From Paratractidigestivibacter sp963640745 (GTDB taxonomy: Bacteria > Actinomycetota > Coriobacteriia > Coriobacteriales > Atopobiaceae), in the NCBI GenBank assembly GCA_963640745.1, contig CAVIBB010000050.1:1-13720 (forward strand): a stretch of DNA of 13,720 nt. Direction: 5' to 3'. The notes under the pieces are model-generated. The model was not told the origin of the DNA. It ran no database searches and saw nothing but the letters and a program-made list of their open reading frames with translations. A program made the position numbers and the translations under genes. Shown here piece by piece: positions 1 through 6,604 of this stretch. Numbering within the stretch: the first letter of the stretch is position 1; each line of letters starts with the position of its first letter.

Positions 1-142
1 CATACGGCACGCTCGAGATCTGGGAGGTGCCCATGCCCGCCTTGGTAATAAACGCGATGCCAATGGAGTTGATCAAGATGCCCAGGCAGAACCAGAAGGT
101 CCTGCGGCCGAGGTTGTTCGTGTTGAAGCCGGTCTCTTCCAT
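1..142 (-). CDS. YczE/YitT-like integral membrane protein, N-terminal fragment
   Basis: Only the first 47 codons lie in the window; the gene continues past base 1. The reading begins MEETGFNTNNLGRRTFWF and passes into a hydrophobic helix (about residues 15-33), followed by an ITKAGMGTSQISSVPY stretch. A helix followed by a 'TKAGLGTSPISSVPY'-like segment is typical of the YczE/YyaS/YitT membrane proteins, whose biochemical function is not firmly established. The ATG is preceded by an AAAGGAA ribosome binding site about 8 bases away. It starts 18 bases after the MarR stop codon on the same strand, so the two are probably co-transcribed and this protein is probably the regulator's main target. 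The family call rests on a short segment. Confidence 0.62.
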   Translation of the reverse strand, partial: MEETGFNTNNLGRRTFWFCLGILINSIGIAFITKAGMGTSQISSVPY

Positions 143-160
143 CAAATAGTTTCCTTTCCC

Positions 161-592
161 CTACTTCGTCGGTTGGCTTTCGGCGTTCTTCGCGATTGCC
201 GCCAGAACCCGCTCGCAGGCCGCCAAGTCTTCGGCCGAGACTCCGCGCGTCAGGTCGGTGTCCACGGCAAAGATTGCCTGCTTGACAATAAGCGCCAGCT
301 CACGGCCCCTATCGGTGATCCAAATGAGGCTCGCCCGGCGATCGGTCGGGCTCGCTTCTCGACGCACCAGACCCGCCTTTTCCATGCGCGGGAGAATCGA
401 GGCCATGGTCGACTTGTCAATGGCGAAGCCGCGACAGATGTCGCTTGCCTGCGCGCCGTCGTGCTCGAGCAGGTACTCGAGGACCTTCGGCTGTCCCGGC
501 GTGAGGCCGAGCTCGCTGGTCATAGCCTGGATGCGCCTGCTGGAAACGTTGTGCGCCTTAAGGAGCAGGAAATGCAGCTCGTCGTTGACCAT
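161..592 (-). CDS. MarR-family transcriptional regulator
   Basis: 143 residues, the usual MarR length. A winged helix-turn-helix spans about residues 30-97. It includes LTPGQPKVLEYL (entry helix), the recognition region QASDICRGFAIDKSTMASIL, and the wing EASPTDRRASLIWIT with the family's DxRA/S signature (DRRAS). Flanking helices at both ends would form the dimer interface. MarR proteins are dimeric repressors that bind palindromes and are often released by phenolic or redox ligands; the ligand here cannot be told. It is the first gene of a two-gene minus-strand unit with the YczE/YitT-like protein. A promoter with an internal palindrome lies about 50-80 bases upstream of its start, consistent with autoregulation. 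The ribosome binding site before the ATG is weak. Confidence 0.93.
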   Translation of the reverse strand: MVNDELHFLLLKAHNVSSRRIQAMTSELGLTPGQPKVLEYLLEHDGAQASDICRGFAIDKSTMASILPRMEKAGLVRREASPTDRRASLIWITDRGRELALIVKQAIFAVDTDLTRGVSAEDLAACERVLAAIAKNAESQPTK

Positions 593-642
593 GGGCTCGC
601 TTTCGTGCGGCGTGTTTAGCGTGGCGGTTGATTGCGGTGCCC

Positions 643-671
643 ATATTAGTTTGAATGCAAACGGTTTGCAA
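643..671 (-). promoter_or_regulatory. Promoter of the marR operon
   Basis: Read on the minus strand there is a TTGCAA -35 box (666-671), a spacer of exactly 17 bases and a TAATAT -10 box (643-648). Each hexamer matches consensus at four of six positions. Transcription would start near 636, giving a leader of about 45 bases before the marR ATG. Confidence 0.55.
656..670. promoter_or_regulatory. Candidate MarR operator palindrome
   Basis: TGCAAACGGTTTGCA is a perfect inverted repeat with 7-bp arms around one central base. It lies inside the spacer of the marR promoter and overlaps its -35 box, where a bound repressor would block RNA polymerase. Size and position fit a MarR dimer site; that MarR binds it is inferred. 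Confidence 0.55.
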
Positions 672-738
672 GCGAACTATATTCGCTTCACATTAGCGAT
701 TTGGAGCTTTCGAGGCCCTTTCTCCGAGACCGCGTAAA

Positions 739-869
739 CAAACTCTGGCTTTTCGCACTTTAAAACTGGATCACTCAGGCATAAGGGGCTATTTTTGCCA
801 CGTTTGCCCAGGAAAATTGACCGTCCTACTCAGCCAAACCAGTTTTAAAGTGCGAAAAGTCAGAGCTTG
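739..869. repeat. MITE-like element with 31-bp terminal inverted repeats
   Basis: The arms 739-769 and 839-869 are inverted copies matching at 29 of 31 positions, with mismatches at 742/866 and 748/860. They enclose 69 bases that encode nothing convincing. The shared core reads CGCACTTTAAAACTGG on the left arm. The whole unit is 131 bp, AT-richer than the genes around it, and stands free in an intergenic region. That structure fits a miniature inverted-repeat transposable element or a large REP-type repeat. No clear target-site duplication was found, so an origin by transposition is unproven. Alternatives are a long RNA hairpin or a binding site. Confidence 0.6.
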
Positions 870-942
870 CACGAACTCACGGCGTCAGGCGTCCAGGAAC
901 AGCCGCTTAGGCGCGTCGCGGAGGGCCGCCCTTGGCCATGGC

Positions 943-948
943 TACAAT
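943..948 (+). promoter_or_regulatory. Possible -10 box for the capA-like gene
   Basis: TACAAT matches the -10 consensus at five of six positions and lies 47 bases before the chosen ATG. No good -35 box stands at 16-18 bases upstream, so this is a weak call. Confidence 0.3.
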
Positions 949-994
949 CGGACCTGCACGCATCCCCGCAAACCAGGTCCAGCAAGGAGCCATC

Positions 995-2365
995 ATGCGC
1001 GGCCTTTCCCCCTACGACCAAAGCGGCAGCAACGGGCAGAATCGCCGGCGCGGCACACGTCGTGCTGACTCCACGACTTCCCGGCCACGCCACCAGGCGG
1101 CGCCCCATCCCCAACGGCAGCGCACGCGCAGGTCGCAGCCCCCGCAGAAGGGCCGTCGCCGGGCGACGGTGCGCCGAAAGCCCGCCCTCAACGGAACGAT
1201 TCCCGCGGTCGCGGCCATGCTCGTCGTCGCAGCCCTCGCCATCGGCGGACTCCTCTCCACATGCGGCTCCCCCGCCGACCAGCCCGCGAACAACACTGAG
1301 GCCGAGGCGACCCAGGCCGTCGCCCCGTCCTCCGTCCACTTCGTCGCCGTTGGCGACAACCTGCCCGAAGAGCGCATCGGCGCCTACGCCGACGCGCAGG
1401 CCGGCGAGGTCGGCGACGGTAAATACGACTACACAAGCATCTACGAGAACATCAAACCTTATATCGAATCCGCCGACCTCGCCTACGTAAAGGAAGAGAC
1501 CCACTGCGGCGGAGACGACATCGGCCCCATGGGCTACCCCTCCTTCAACACGACCGACGCCATGGCCGACGCCCTCGTGGACACGGGCTTCGACCTCGTC
1601 GGATCCGCCTCAAACCACAGCTACGACTGGGGCTATTTCGGCGCGAACGACCACTCCTGCGAGCTGTGGAAAACCAAGGACGTCGTCTTTACCGGCACCG
1701 CCAGCAATGCCGCGGACGCAGCGAAGATCGCAACCGTCGAGCGCAACGGAATCACCTTCGCGCTTCTTGACTACACCTACGGCGTCAACGGTTACGAGCA
1801 GTCCGATCTGCCGAGCTACGCCGTCAACTTTATCGACAAGGACCGCATCGCCTCCGACGTGGCCAGCGCCAAGCAGCAGGCCGACGTCGTCCTCGTGGCC
1901 ATGCACTGGGGCACCGAGAACCTCATGGAGGCCGACGAGACCCAGCTTGAGTACGCCCAATACCTCGCCGACCTGGGCGTCGACGTTGTGCTCGGCTCGC
2001 ACCCGCACGTCATCGGCCCCATGCGTTGGGTCGAGGGCTCGAGCGGCAAGAAGACCCTCGTGGCCTATTCGTTGGGCAACTTCCTCTCCCGCCACGAGGC
2101 CCCGTCGCCCAAAAACGAGCTCGAGGGCATGCTGAGCTGCGATTTCGTGCGCGACGAAAGCGGCCAAGTGAGCGTCCAGAACGTCGTGTGGACGCCGCTC
2201 GTCAACCACACCGACGGCGAGACCTACCGCATCTACGCGCTCAAGGACTACACCAACGAGCTCGCCGCCGCCGACGCGACCTTCTCCGAGCTCGACGATC
2301 CCTGTGCCTGGCTCAAGGAGACCGCGACCGAAGTTGTGGGCGGGGACTTCGAGATCGACGCCTAG
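995..2365 (+). CDS. CapA-family (PGA_cap) metallophosphatase-like protein, membrane-anchored
   Basis: 456 residues from the ATG at 995, chosen because AAGGAG stands five bases before it; an in-frame start at 932 has no such site. The first 66 residues are very rich in Arg, Gln and Pro and should stay in the cytoplasm. One membrane helix follows (about 67-90), so the catalytic part is outside. The PGA_cap domain spans about 114-370, with motifs typical of the metallophosphatase fold: VAVGDN (118-122), SNHSYDWG (206-213), HWGTE (304-308), GSHPHVIGP (334-342) and SLGNF (359-363). Family members act in poly-gamma-glutamate capsule synthesis or as cell-envelope hydrolases. No capBC genes are present, so a capsule role is not supported here. 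The Cys at 90 lacks a proper lipobox. Confidence 0.88.
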   Translation: MRGLSPYDQSGSNGQNRRRGTRRADSTTSRPRHQAAPHPQRQRTRRSQPPQKGRRRATVRRKPALNGTIPAVAAMLVVAALAIGGLLSTCGSPADQPANNTEAEATQAVAPSSVHFVAVGDNLPEERIGAYADAQAGEVGDGKYDYTSIYENIKPYIESADLAYVKEETHCGGDDIGPMGYPSFNTTDAMADALVDTGFDLVGSASNHSYDWGYFGANDHSCELWKTKDVVFTGTASNAADAAKIATVERNGITFALLDYTYGVNGYEQSDLPSYAVNFIDKDRIASDVASAKQQADVVLVAMHWGTENLMEADETQLEYAQYLADLGVDVVLGSHPHVIGPMRWVEGSSGKKTLVAYSLGNFLSRHEAPSPKNELEGMLSCDFVRDESGQVSVQNVVWTPLVNHTDGETYRIYALKDYTNELAAADATFSELDDPCAWLKETATEVVGGDFEIDA

Positions 2366-2513
2366 GGCACGAGCTCCGCGCAAGGCGCCCCGCCGCACGA
2401 CGCCGCATCGCACGGCAAAATTTGAAGGTGGCGGCCACGGCGATGTAGCAGCGAAGCCTTATCCTTGGCTTTGTTGGACTTCTGAATTCTACTGAGCAGT
2501 CAGGAGAGCGCAT

Positions 2514-3110
2514 ATGGTGGTAAAGAACGTGGTGTGGGACATGGGCAACGTGCTCATGCGCTTCGACGGGCCGTACTTCGCGGCGCAGTTCACCCAGAAC
2601 GAAGAGGACGCCGCCGCGCTCAACCGCGCTCTCTTTGCCAGCCCGACCTGGGCTTTGTTGGATTCCGGAACCGTAAGCTACGACACGATGCTGCGCGTGG
2701 CCCGCGCTCACCTGGACGAGCGTCTCTGGCCGAACCTCGACGCATGCTTCGCCGGCTGGGCCGCCTACTCCTCCCCCATCGAGGAGACAAACACGCTCGC
2801 CGCCGAGCTCAAGCGCGAGGGCTACGGCATCTACCTGCTCTCCAACGCCGGGACGCGCATTCACGAGCAGCTCAACCACATGCCCGCATGGGAGCTCATG
2901 GACGGCGCGGTGGTTTCGGGCAAGGAACGGATGATGAAGCCCGACCCCGAGATCTACCAGCTGCTTTGTGAGCGGTACGGCCTCGTGCCCGCCGAGTGCC
3001 TCTTTGTCGACGACAACGCCGACAACTGCGAGGGCGCGCGCGTCGCGGGGATGCAGGCCGTGCGCTACACGGGCGACGCCGGCGCCATTCGCGCCGCCCT
3101 GGGGCAATAA
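2514..3110 (+). CDS. HAD-superfamily hydrolase, subfamily IA (YihX-like)
   Basis: 198 residues, normal for this group. All four HAD motifs are visible. Motif I is WDMGNVL with nucleophile Asp9; the usual second Asp is Asn12, as in the YihX 'DLGNV' subgroup. Motif II is LLSNAG (Ser110), motif III is MMKPDP (Lys142) and motif IV is FVDDN (Asp166, Asp167). The alpha-helical cap would lie between about residues 18 and 85. YihX-type enzymes are small sugar-phosphate phosphatases, for example acting on alpha-glucose-1-phosphate; the substrate here is unknown. AGGAGAG lies five bases before the ATG. It stands 148 bases after the capA-like gene, and no strong terminator was seen between them. Confidence 0.92.
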   Translation: MVVKNVVWDMGNVLMRFDGPYFAAQFTQNEEDAAALNRALFASPTWALLDSGTVSYDTMLRVARAHLDERLWPNLDACFAGWAAYSSPIEETNTLAAELKREGYGIYLLSNAGTRIHEQLNHMPAWELMDGAVVSGKERMMKPDPEIYQLLCERYGLVPAECLFVDDNADNCEGARVAGMQAVRYTGDAGAIRAALGQ

Positions 3111-3206
3111 CGCGCCGCATCCGTCGGTTTTGGCGAAACACGCCCGCAACCGAACGTAACCAACATCTGTTGCGGGGAGTAAAAGGCCCTTAACAGTTCG
3201 CCCCTA

Positions 3207-3236
3207 CGATTCTTCTTGTAAAACGAAGCAGAATCG
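3207..3236. promoter_or_regulatory. Candidate TetR operator (30-bp inverted repeat)
   Basis: Arms CGATTCTTCTT (3207-3217) and AAGCAGAATCG (3226-3236) are inverted copies matching at 10 of 11 positions, with an 8-base spacer. The repeat ends 14 bases before the tetR ATG, next to its ribosome binding site. This is a typical position for self-repression by TetR proteins. The binding is inferred. Confidence 0.5.
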
Positions 3237-3250
3237 ACCAGGGGACCCAT

Positions 3251-3811
3251 ATGGAGACGAGCAGGACCAAGGCGCCGTTCGACCGGCGTGTCCGCAGGAC
3301 CCGCGCCGCCATCAAAGAGAGCTTTCTTGCGCTGTGCCGCGAGAAGGACCTCGAGCAGATAACCGTTAAAGAGGTCATGTCGCTCGCGAACGTGAACCGC
3401 GCAACGTTCTACGCGCACTTCGCGAACCTGGAGGAGCTGGCGGCCGCCATCGAGGCCGACACCGCCTCCGCCATCGCGATTCGCTGCGAAGAGGCGTTCT
3501 CCGGCTCGGCCGAAACGGGCGCGGCGGAGGCGTGCGCCATCCTGTGCGACGCCCTTCTCGACGACCGCGAGTCGCTCGCATGGATCGCGGGACCCAAGGC
3601 GACCGGCTGCGGCCGCGAACAGCTGCGCGAGCTCGCCCGAACCCACTGGACGCAGGTCGCTTCCGGCCAAAACGTCAACGGCCTGGAGTTCGACCTGCTC
3701 TTCGATGGCTGCGTCGGCCTTGCCGGCCAGTGGTGCGAGGACCCCGATTCAATCAATAAAGACGAGGTAAAGGCCGCGATTTGCTCCGTGGCCGAGAAGG
3801 TCGCCGCCTAG
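3251..3811 (+). CDS. TetR/AcrR-family transcriptional regulator
   Basis: 186 residues. The N-terminal DNA-binding domain (about 14-65) shows the family pattern: RRTRAAIKESFLALCREK, then ITVKEVMSLANVNRATFYAHF with the helix-turn-helix around 37-58 and the characteristic Tyr-x-His-Phe end. The remaining C-terminal part (about 66-186) is a divergent all-alpha ligand-binding and dimerisation region that gives no hint of the ligand. AGGGGA lies five bases before the ATG. No obvious target gene is adjacent: the next gene downstream is convergent and the one upstream is the HAD hydrolase. It therefore probably controls itself and a distant locus, or the HAD gene. Confidence 0.93.
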   Translation: METSRTKAPFDRRVRRTRAAIKESFLALCREKDLEQITVKEVMSLANVNRATFYAHFANLEELAAAIEADTASAIAIRCEEAFSGSAETGAAEACAILCDALLDDRESLAWIAGPKATGCGREQLRELARTHWTQVASGQNVNGLEFDLLFDGCVGLAGQWCEDPDSINKDEVKAAICSVAEKVAA

Positions 3812-3854
3812 CACACGCCCGTGGCCCGGAAAGCGGCCACCTACCGTTAAGGGA

Positions 3855-3898
3855 CAGGCCCCATCGTACCGGTCACGTGACCCGTACGATGGGGCCTG
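3855..3898. terminator. 44-bp palindrome, probable bidirectional terminator
   Basis: Centred between 3876 and 3877, bases 3855-3898 form an inverted repeat with a single C/C mismatch (3870/3883). The outer arms include AGGCCCCATCGTAC and the centre is GGTCACGTGACC. It lies between the stop codons of two convergent genes (tetR and the JetD-like gene), where it can end both transcripts. The T-runs are short (GCTTTCT on the plus side), so its strength comes from the very stable stem. Confidence 0.7.
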
Positions 3899-3918
3899 CT
3901 TTCTAACCGCTCTTGGCC

Positions 3919-5877
3919 CTAAAGGTCGCGCTTGGTCAGGATCTCCTGCGGGATGAGGCCGCAGCCCTCGATGACGGCGCTCGCGTACTCGGCCGCCTCG
4001 GGCGTGAGCCCGTCGCATATGGCCGAGGTGTCCTGCACCTCGATGTTGATCTGACCGGTCTTCTCATTGTCCGCAGGGTCGGGGAAGCGCTCCATCGCCT
4101 TGTCGCACATAAGCTGGTAGGCCGGCGTAAAGGCCTTGACCTCGAACTTCCCGTCAAGAAGCGCCTGGAGCTTAATGAGGATATCCAGGCCCGCGCGGTC
4201 GATGTCGCCCCAGTACAGAACCTCATAGCTGTCGGCGCCGAGGGTATCGAGCAGCAGGTGCAGGCGGTTCTGCTCGAGCACAGGCATGCCGCCGCCGAGC
4301 ACGACGGCGTGGATGCGCTCGCCGAGGATCTGCGTGACGCCGTCCTCGTACATGAGATCGTGGACGTCGAGCCACGGGTCGAGGTTCTCGGTAACCAGGA
4401 CGCGCATGTGCTTGCGGCGGCGCGGCGCATGGAAGACCAGGTCGGCCTTGGGCATCGGGCGGTGGCGAATCAGGTCCTCGACGCCCATGGAGCGCAGCAG
4501 CTTGAACCCGTCGGAGCCGTATTCGAAGAACTTCTCGTCGCCGCCCATCTGGTAGGCGAGCTGGCGGCGGGTCACGTCGCCGATCATGGTGCCGCTGACA
4601 ACGAACTCATTGAGCGCGAGCAGCTCCTTCTCGTAGAGCTGGAAAGCGCCGGGGTGAGAAAGCAGCCAGCCGTTCATCCAGAAGCGCTGGTCGAGCTGGA
4701 CGATGCGGGCGCGCAGGTCGGCCTCGGTCTGCCCGCCGCGACGGATGTAGGGAACCTCGGCGAGAGTCTTTCCCTGCTGCTTGGGGTTGCCGCCCTGGCC
4801 GCGTCCGTTGCCGCCGCGGCGCCCACGTCCGCGGGAGTTGCGCGGACCGGGAGCGGGAGCGGGCTCAGGCTGTGCGGCGACGGGCTGGTCGACGGCAGCG
4901 GGCTCGGGCTCGGCGGCAGGCTGGCCGTCGTTTGCGGCGGGCTCGGGCTCGGCGGCAGGCTCGGCCGGAGCTTCGGCAGCGTCGACGACGTCGGCAGGCG
5001 CGAAACCGGCCTCGGGCGTGGCTTCCACGGGCGCAGCGTCGCTGGCAAGAGGAGCCTCAACAACCTGGGCGTTCTCCGGTGCGGGGGCAGCCGACGCGGG
5101 CGCGGCAGCATCCGGCGCGGGCGACTCCGCCTCGGCCACGGGCGCAGGCTTCTTGCGGGAGCGGCGAGTGCGGCGGCGCTTCTTCTCGGGCGCAGGGGCC
5201 TCGGCAGCATCGACGGGCTCGGCGACCGCGGCCTCAGCGGGCGTCTCGGCGACCTCGGCGGCGACCTCGGGCTCGGCCTCTTCCGCAGCCACGGCAACCG
5301 CGGGCTGCTCGGTCTCGGCGCCCTCGGACAGCGCGGGCCCCTCGGCAGCAGCCTGAGCCTCGGCCTTCACGCCGCCCCTATCGCCGACGCGACGCCGACG
5401 GCGGCGCTTCTTCTCGGGCGCGGGGGCCGGGTCGGCCGCCTCCGCAGGCTCCTCCTCAGGCGCCTCGGCCGCAGCCGCCGCCTCGTCGGCACCGGCGGCC
5501 ACCTGTCCGTCAGCCTCGGTCACGCCGTCCGCCTCAGCCGGCGCTCCGTCCGGGGCACCCGCGGCAATCTCCGCCGCCTCGCCCGCGTCGGGAATGCGCA
5601 GAAGGAACTGATCGCCCGCGCCATCCTCATTCTCGAGCGGCTCCAGCGCCAGCTCGCGGATAACGGCCCTGAGCTCGTCCTTTTGCTTGGGGTTCTCGCC
5701 GCAGCGGCCCACGATGCGGTTCACGTCCGCAGGCTTGATAGTCTCGCGCGGGATGCGCACGAGCGAGCTCGCGACGGCGCCCGCCTGGCTGCGCAGGTGC
5801 GCCGGCAGCGCCGCAACAAGCGCGGCGGTAAGAAGATTGATATTGTTGCGTTCCTCTTCGGTGAGCTTACGAGCCAT
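3919..5877 (-). CDS. Orphan JetD-like (DUF2220) Toprim protein with long disordered basic/acidic linker
   Basis: 652 residues from the ATG at 5877, chosen for the GAAAGGA site eight bases upstream; the frame stays open to 5991. Residues 1-95 form a helical domain I do not recognise. Residues 98-345 are Ala/Glu/Pro-rich low complexity with two duplicated cassettes (PAPEKKRRRRRR near 153-162 and 229-236) and end in an RGG-like stretch (349-363). Residues 380-652 resemble the C-terminal part of Wadjet JetD. RRQLAYQMGGDEKFF (437-451) matches its conserved 'RELS...GDEKFL' region. Glu497 (VTEN), the GGG at 528-530 and YWGDIDRAGLDIL (555-567, Asp558/Asp560) give the Toprim E and DxD residues. JetD is the topoisomerase VI-A-like nuclease of the plasmid-cutting Wadjet system. 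No JetA, JetB or JetC is nearby, so an independent DNA-linked role is inferred. Confidence 0.75.
   Translation of the reverse strand: MARKLTEEERNNINLLTAALVAALPAHLRSQAGAVASSLVRIPRETIKPADVNRIVGRCGENPKQKDELRAVIRELALEPLENEDGAGDQFLLRIPDAGEAAEIAAGAPDGAPAEADGVTEADGQVAAGADEAAAAAEAPEEEPAEAADPAPAPEKKRRRRRRVGDRGGVKAEAQAAAEGPALSEGAETEQPAVAVAAEEAEPEVAAEVAETPAEAAVAEPVDAAEAPAPEKKRRRTRRSRKKPAPVAEAESPAPDAAAPASAAPAPENAQVVEAPLASDAAPVEATPEAGFAPADVVDAAEAPAEPAAEPEPAANDGQPAAEPEPAAVDQPVAAQPEPAPAPGPRNSRGRGRRGGNGRGQGGNPKQQGKTLAEVPYIRRGGQTEADLRARIVQLDQRFWMNGWLLSHPGAFQLYEKELLALNEFVVSGTMIGDVTRRQLAYQMGGDEKFFEYGSDGFKLLRSMGVEDLIRHRPMPKADLVFHAPRRRKHMRVLVTENLDPWLDVHDLMYEDGVTQILGERIHAVVLGGGMPVLEQNRLHLLLDTLGADSYEVLYWGDIDRAGLDILIKLQALLDGKFEVKAFTPAYQLMCDKAMERFPDPADNEKTGQINIEVQDTSAICDGLTPEAAEYASAVIEGCGLIPQEILTKRDL
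4898..4961 (-). repeat. Direct 25-bp repeats inside the JetD-like linker
   Basis: The same 25 bases occur at 4898-4922 and 4937-4961, offset by 39 bp (13 codons). They encode two copies of AAEPEPAA. The spacing keeps the frame, so gain or loss of a unit would change only linker length. A second repeated stretch (CTTCTTCTCGGGCGC) near 5178-5195 and 5407-5425 encodes the two basic cassettes. Confidence 0.8.
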
Positions 5878-6202
5878 AAAGAGGGTCCTTTCATTTATTA
5901 CTTCAACCAAATTAGTGTACGCTATCGCGCCCGACGGCCCTAATCCGCCATACAAACCGCAGGCAACTACCAAAACGTTCAAATCATCCATTTAAACTGT
6001 TTAGGAACGTTTAAGCAGGTCACGCGCCGTTCTCGTTAATCTTCAACACAACGACATAACCGCTTTGATGCGCAACCGACTGCCGACGTTTTCGCGTCGC
6101 ACGCCAAATCCTTGCCGCCGCGGAAGCTCCTCGCGCCCATACTCGCGCCTAACGCACTCCGCCTATCGCGGCCGCGCGCCGCATATCTCAAAGGGGGATT
6201 TT
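5878..6202. other. Intergenic region between divergent JetD-like and small acidic protein genes
   Basis: 325 bases with no convincing gene. It should hold both promoters, but no clean -35/-10 pair can be named. On the minus strand a TACACT box (plus positions 5914-5919) is a weak -10 candidate for the JetD-like gene. An AT-rich island at 5970-6016 contains the inverted repeat AAACGTTC (5973-5980) and GAACGTTT (6005-6012), a possible regulator site. The plus-strand open frame upstream of 6203 is Arg/Ser-rich and looks noncoding. Confidence 0.5.
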
Positions 6203-6523
6203 ATGAGCAATCCGCAGGTTCAGAAACTCGCCAACGCCTATGAGGCCCTGGCCAACGCCCTCGACGGCTTCGACTGGGGCGAGCCCCAGCGCTGCGTCCT
6301 CGGCTCCTTCACCGTCGACGGCCGCCCCGGCGAGGACGTCCACTCCGAGCTCGTCGGCAACGTCTGGATCGACCTTCCCGCCAAGACCCTCGGCCGCAGC
6401 CCGGTCGAGGCCGAGGTCTGCCACATCGTCGTTCCCGAGACCCGCCACGAGGGCTTCGTCGCGCTCGCCCCGATGGACATCGATGACGGCGACGGCACCT
6501 GGGCCTGGGTCGTCATGGAGTAG
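6203..6523 (+). CDS. Small acidic hypothetical protein
   Basis: 106 residues from the ATG at 6203, chosen because AAAGGGGG lies just upstream; the frame is open back to 6065 but that part has no ribosome binding site and an atypical Arg/Ser composition. The protein is strongly acidic (EDVHSEL, ETRHEGF, MDIDDGDGTW), has no signal peptide or membrane helix, and ends with WAWVVME. I do not recognise a family. Beta-rich segments (CVLGSFTVDG, VGNVWIDLPA, EVCHIVVPE, GFVALAPMD) suggest a compact cytosolic domain. Codon use is highly biased towards C-ending codons, as expected of a real and well-expressed gene. It is divergent from the JetD-like gene and followed by a strong terminator, so it is probably transcribed alone. 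Confidence 0.8.
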   Translation: MSNPQVQKLANAYEALANALDGFDWGEPQRCVLGSFTVDGRPGEDVHSELVGNVWIDLPAKTLGRSPVEAEVCHIVVPETRHEGFVALAPMDIDDGDGTWAWVVME

Positions 6524-6553
6524 CGGAAAGCCGCTTCAAAACCTCGCTCGCCT

Positions 6554-6590
6554 ATGGGACACTTCCGGTAACGGAAGCGTCCCATTTTTA
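6554..6590 (+). terminator. Rho-independent terminator after the small acidic protein gene
   Basis: Stem ATGGGAC/GTCCCAT (6554-6560 with 6579-6585), one A/C mismatch, then CTTCCG/CGGAAG closing a GTAA loop, followed by TTTTT. It is a textbook intrinsic terminator. It ends only five bases before the AGGAGA ribosome binding site of the next gene, leaving no room for a promoter between. Confidence 0.9.
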
Positions 6591-6604
6591 TGTGAGGAGA
6601 AGTC

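Larger units (their letters stand above)
593..994. other. Intergenic region between divergent marR and capA-like genes
   Basis: About 400 bases without a convincing gene. It holds the marR promoter and palindrome near 643-671, a 131-bp inverted-repeat element at 739-869, and a possible -10 box for the capA-like gene at 943-948. The open frames here overlap the inverted-repeat element or extend the CapA frame upstream and have no supporting ribosome binding site. Confidence 0.7.

Noticed and set aside
932..994. Upstream extension of the capA-like reading frame
   Set aside because: The ATG at 995 has AAGGAG at ideal distance, while the 932 start has no ribosome binding site and lies before the likely -10 box.
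2468..2662. GGCTTTGTTGGA repeated at 2468 and 2651
   Set aside because: A 12-base match between a noncoding stretch and the HAD coding region, with no further similarity and no structure. Probably chance.
3124..3153. Hairpin after the HAD gene as a terminator
   Set aside because: TCGGTT/AACCGA and GGCG/CGCC can pair, but with internal loops and no T-run. Too weak to list as a terminator.
3919..5877. A complete Wadjet defence system
   Set aside because: Only the JetD-like part is present. No SMC-type ATPase (JetC), kleisin-like (JetA) or KITE-like (JetB) gene lies in the window.
3913..5943. A 676-residue plus-strand open frame
   Set aside because: It is the mirror of the JetD-like gene. Its translation is Leu/Gly/Arg-rich low complexity with no domain, and there is no ribosome binding site. 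The minus strand carries recognisable JetD motifs.
6065..6202. N-terminal extension of the small acidic protein
   Set aside because: The extension is Arg/Ser/Pro-rich, unlike the acidic body of the protein, and the AAAGGGGG site marks the ATG at 6203.
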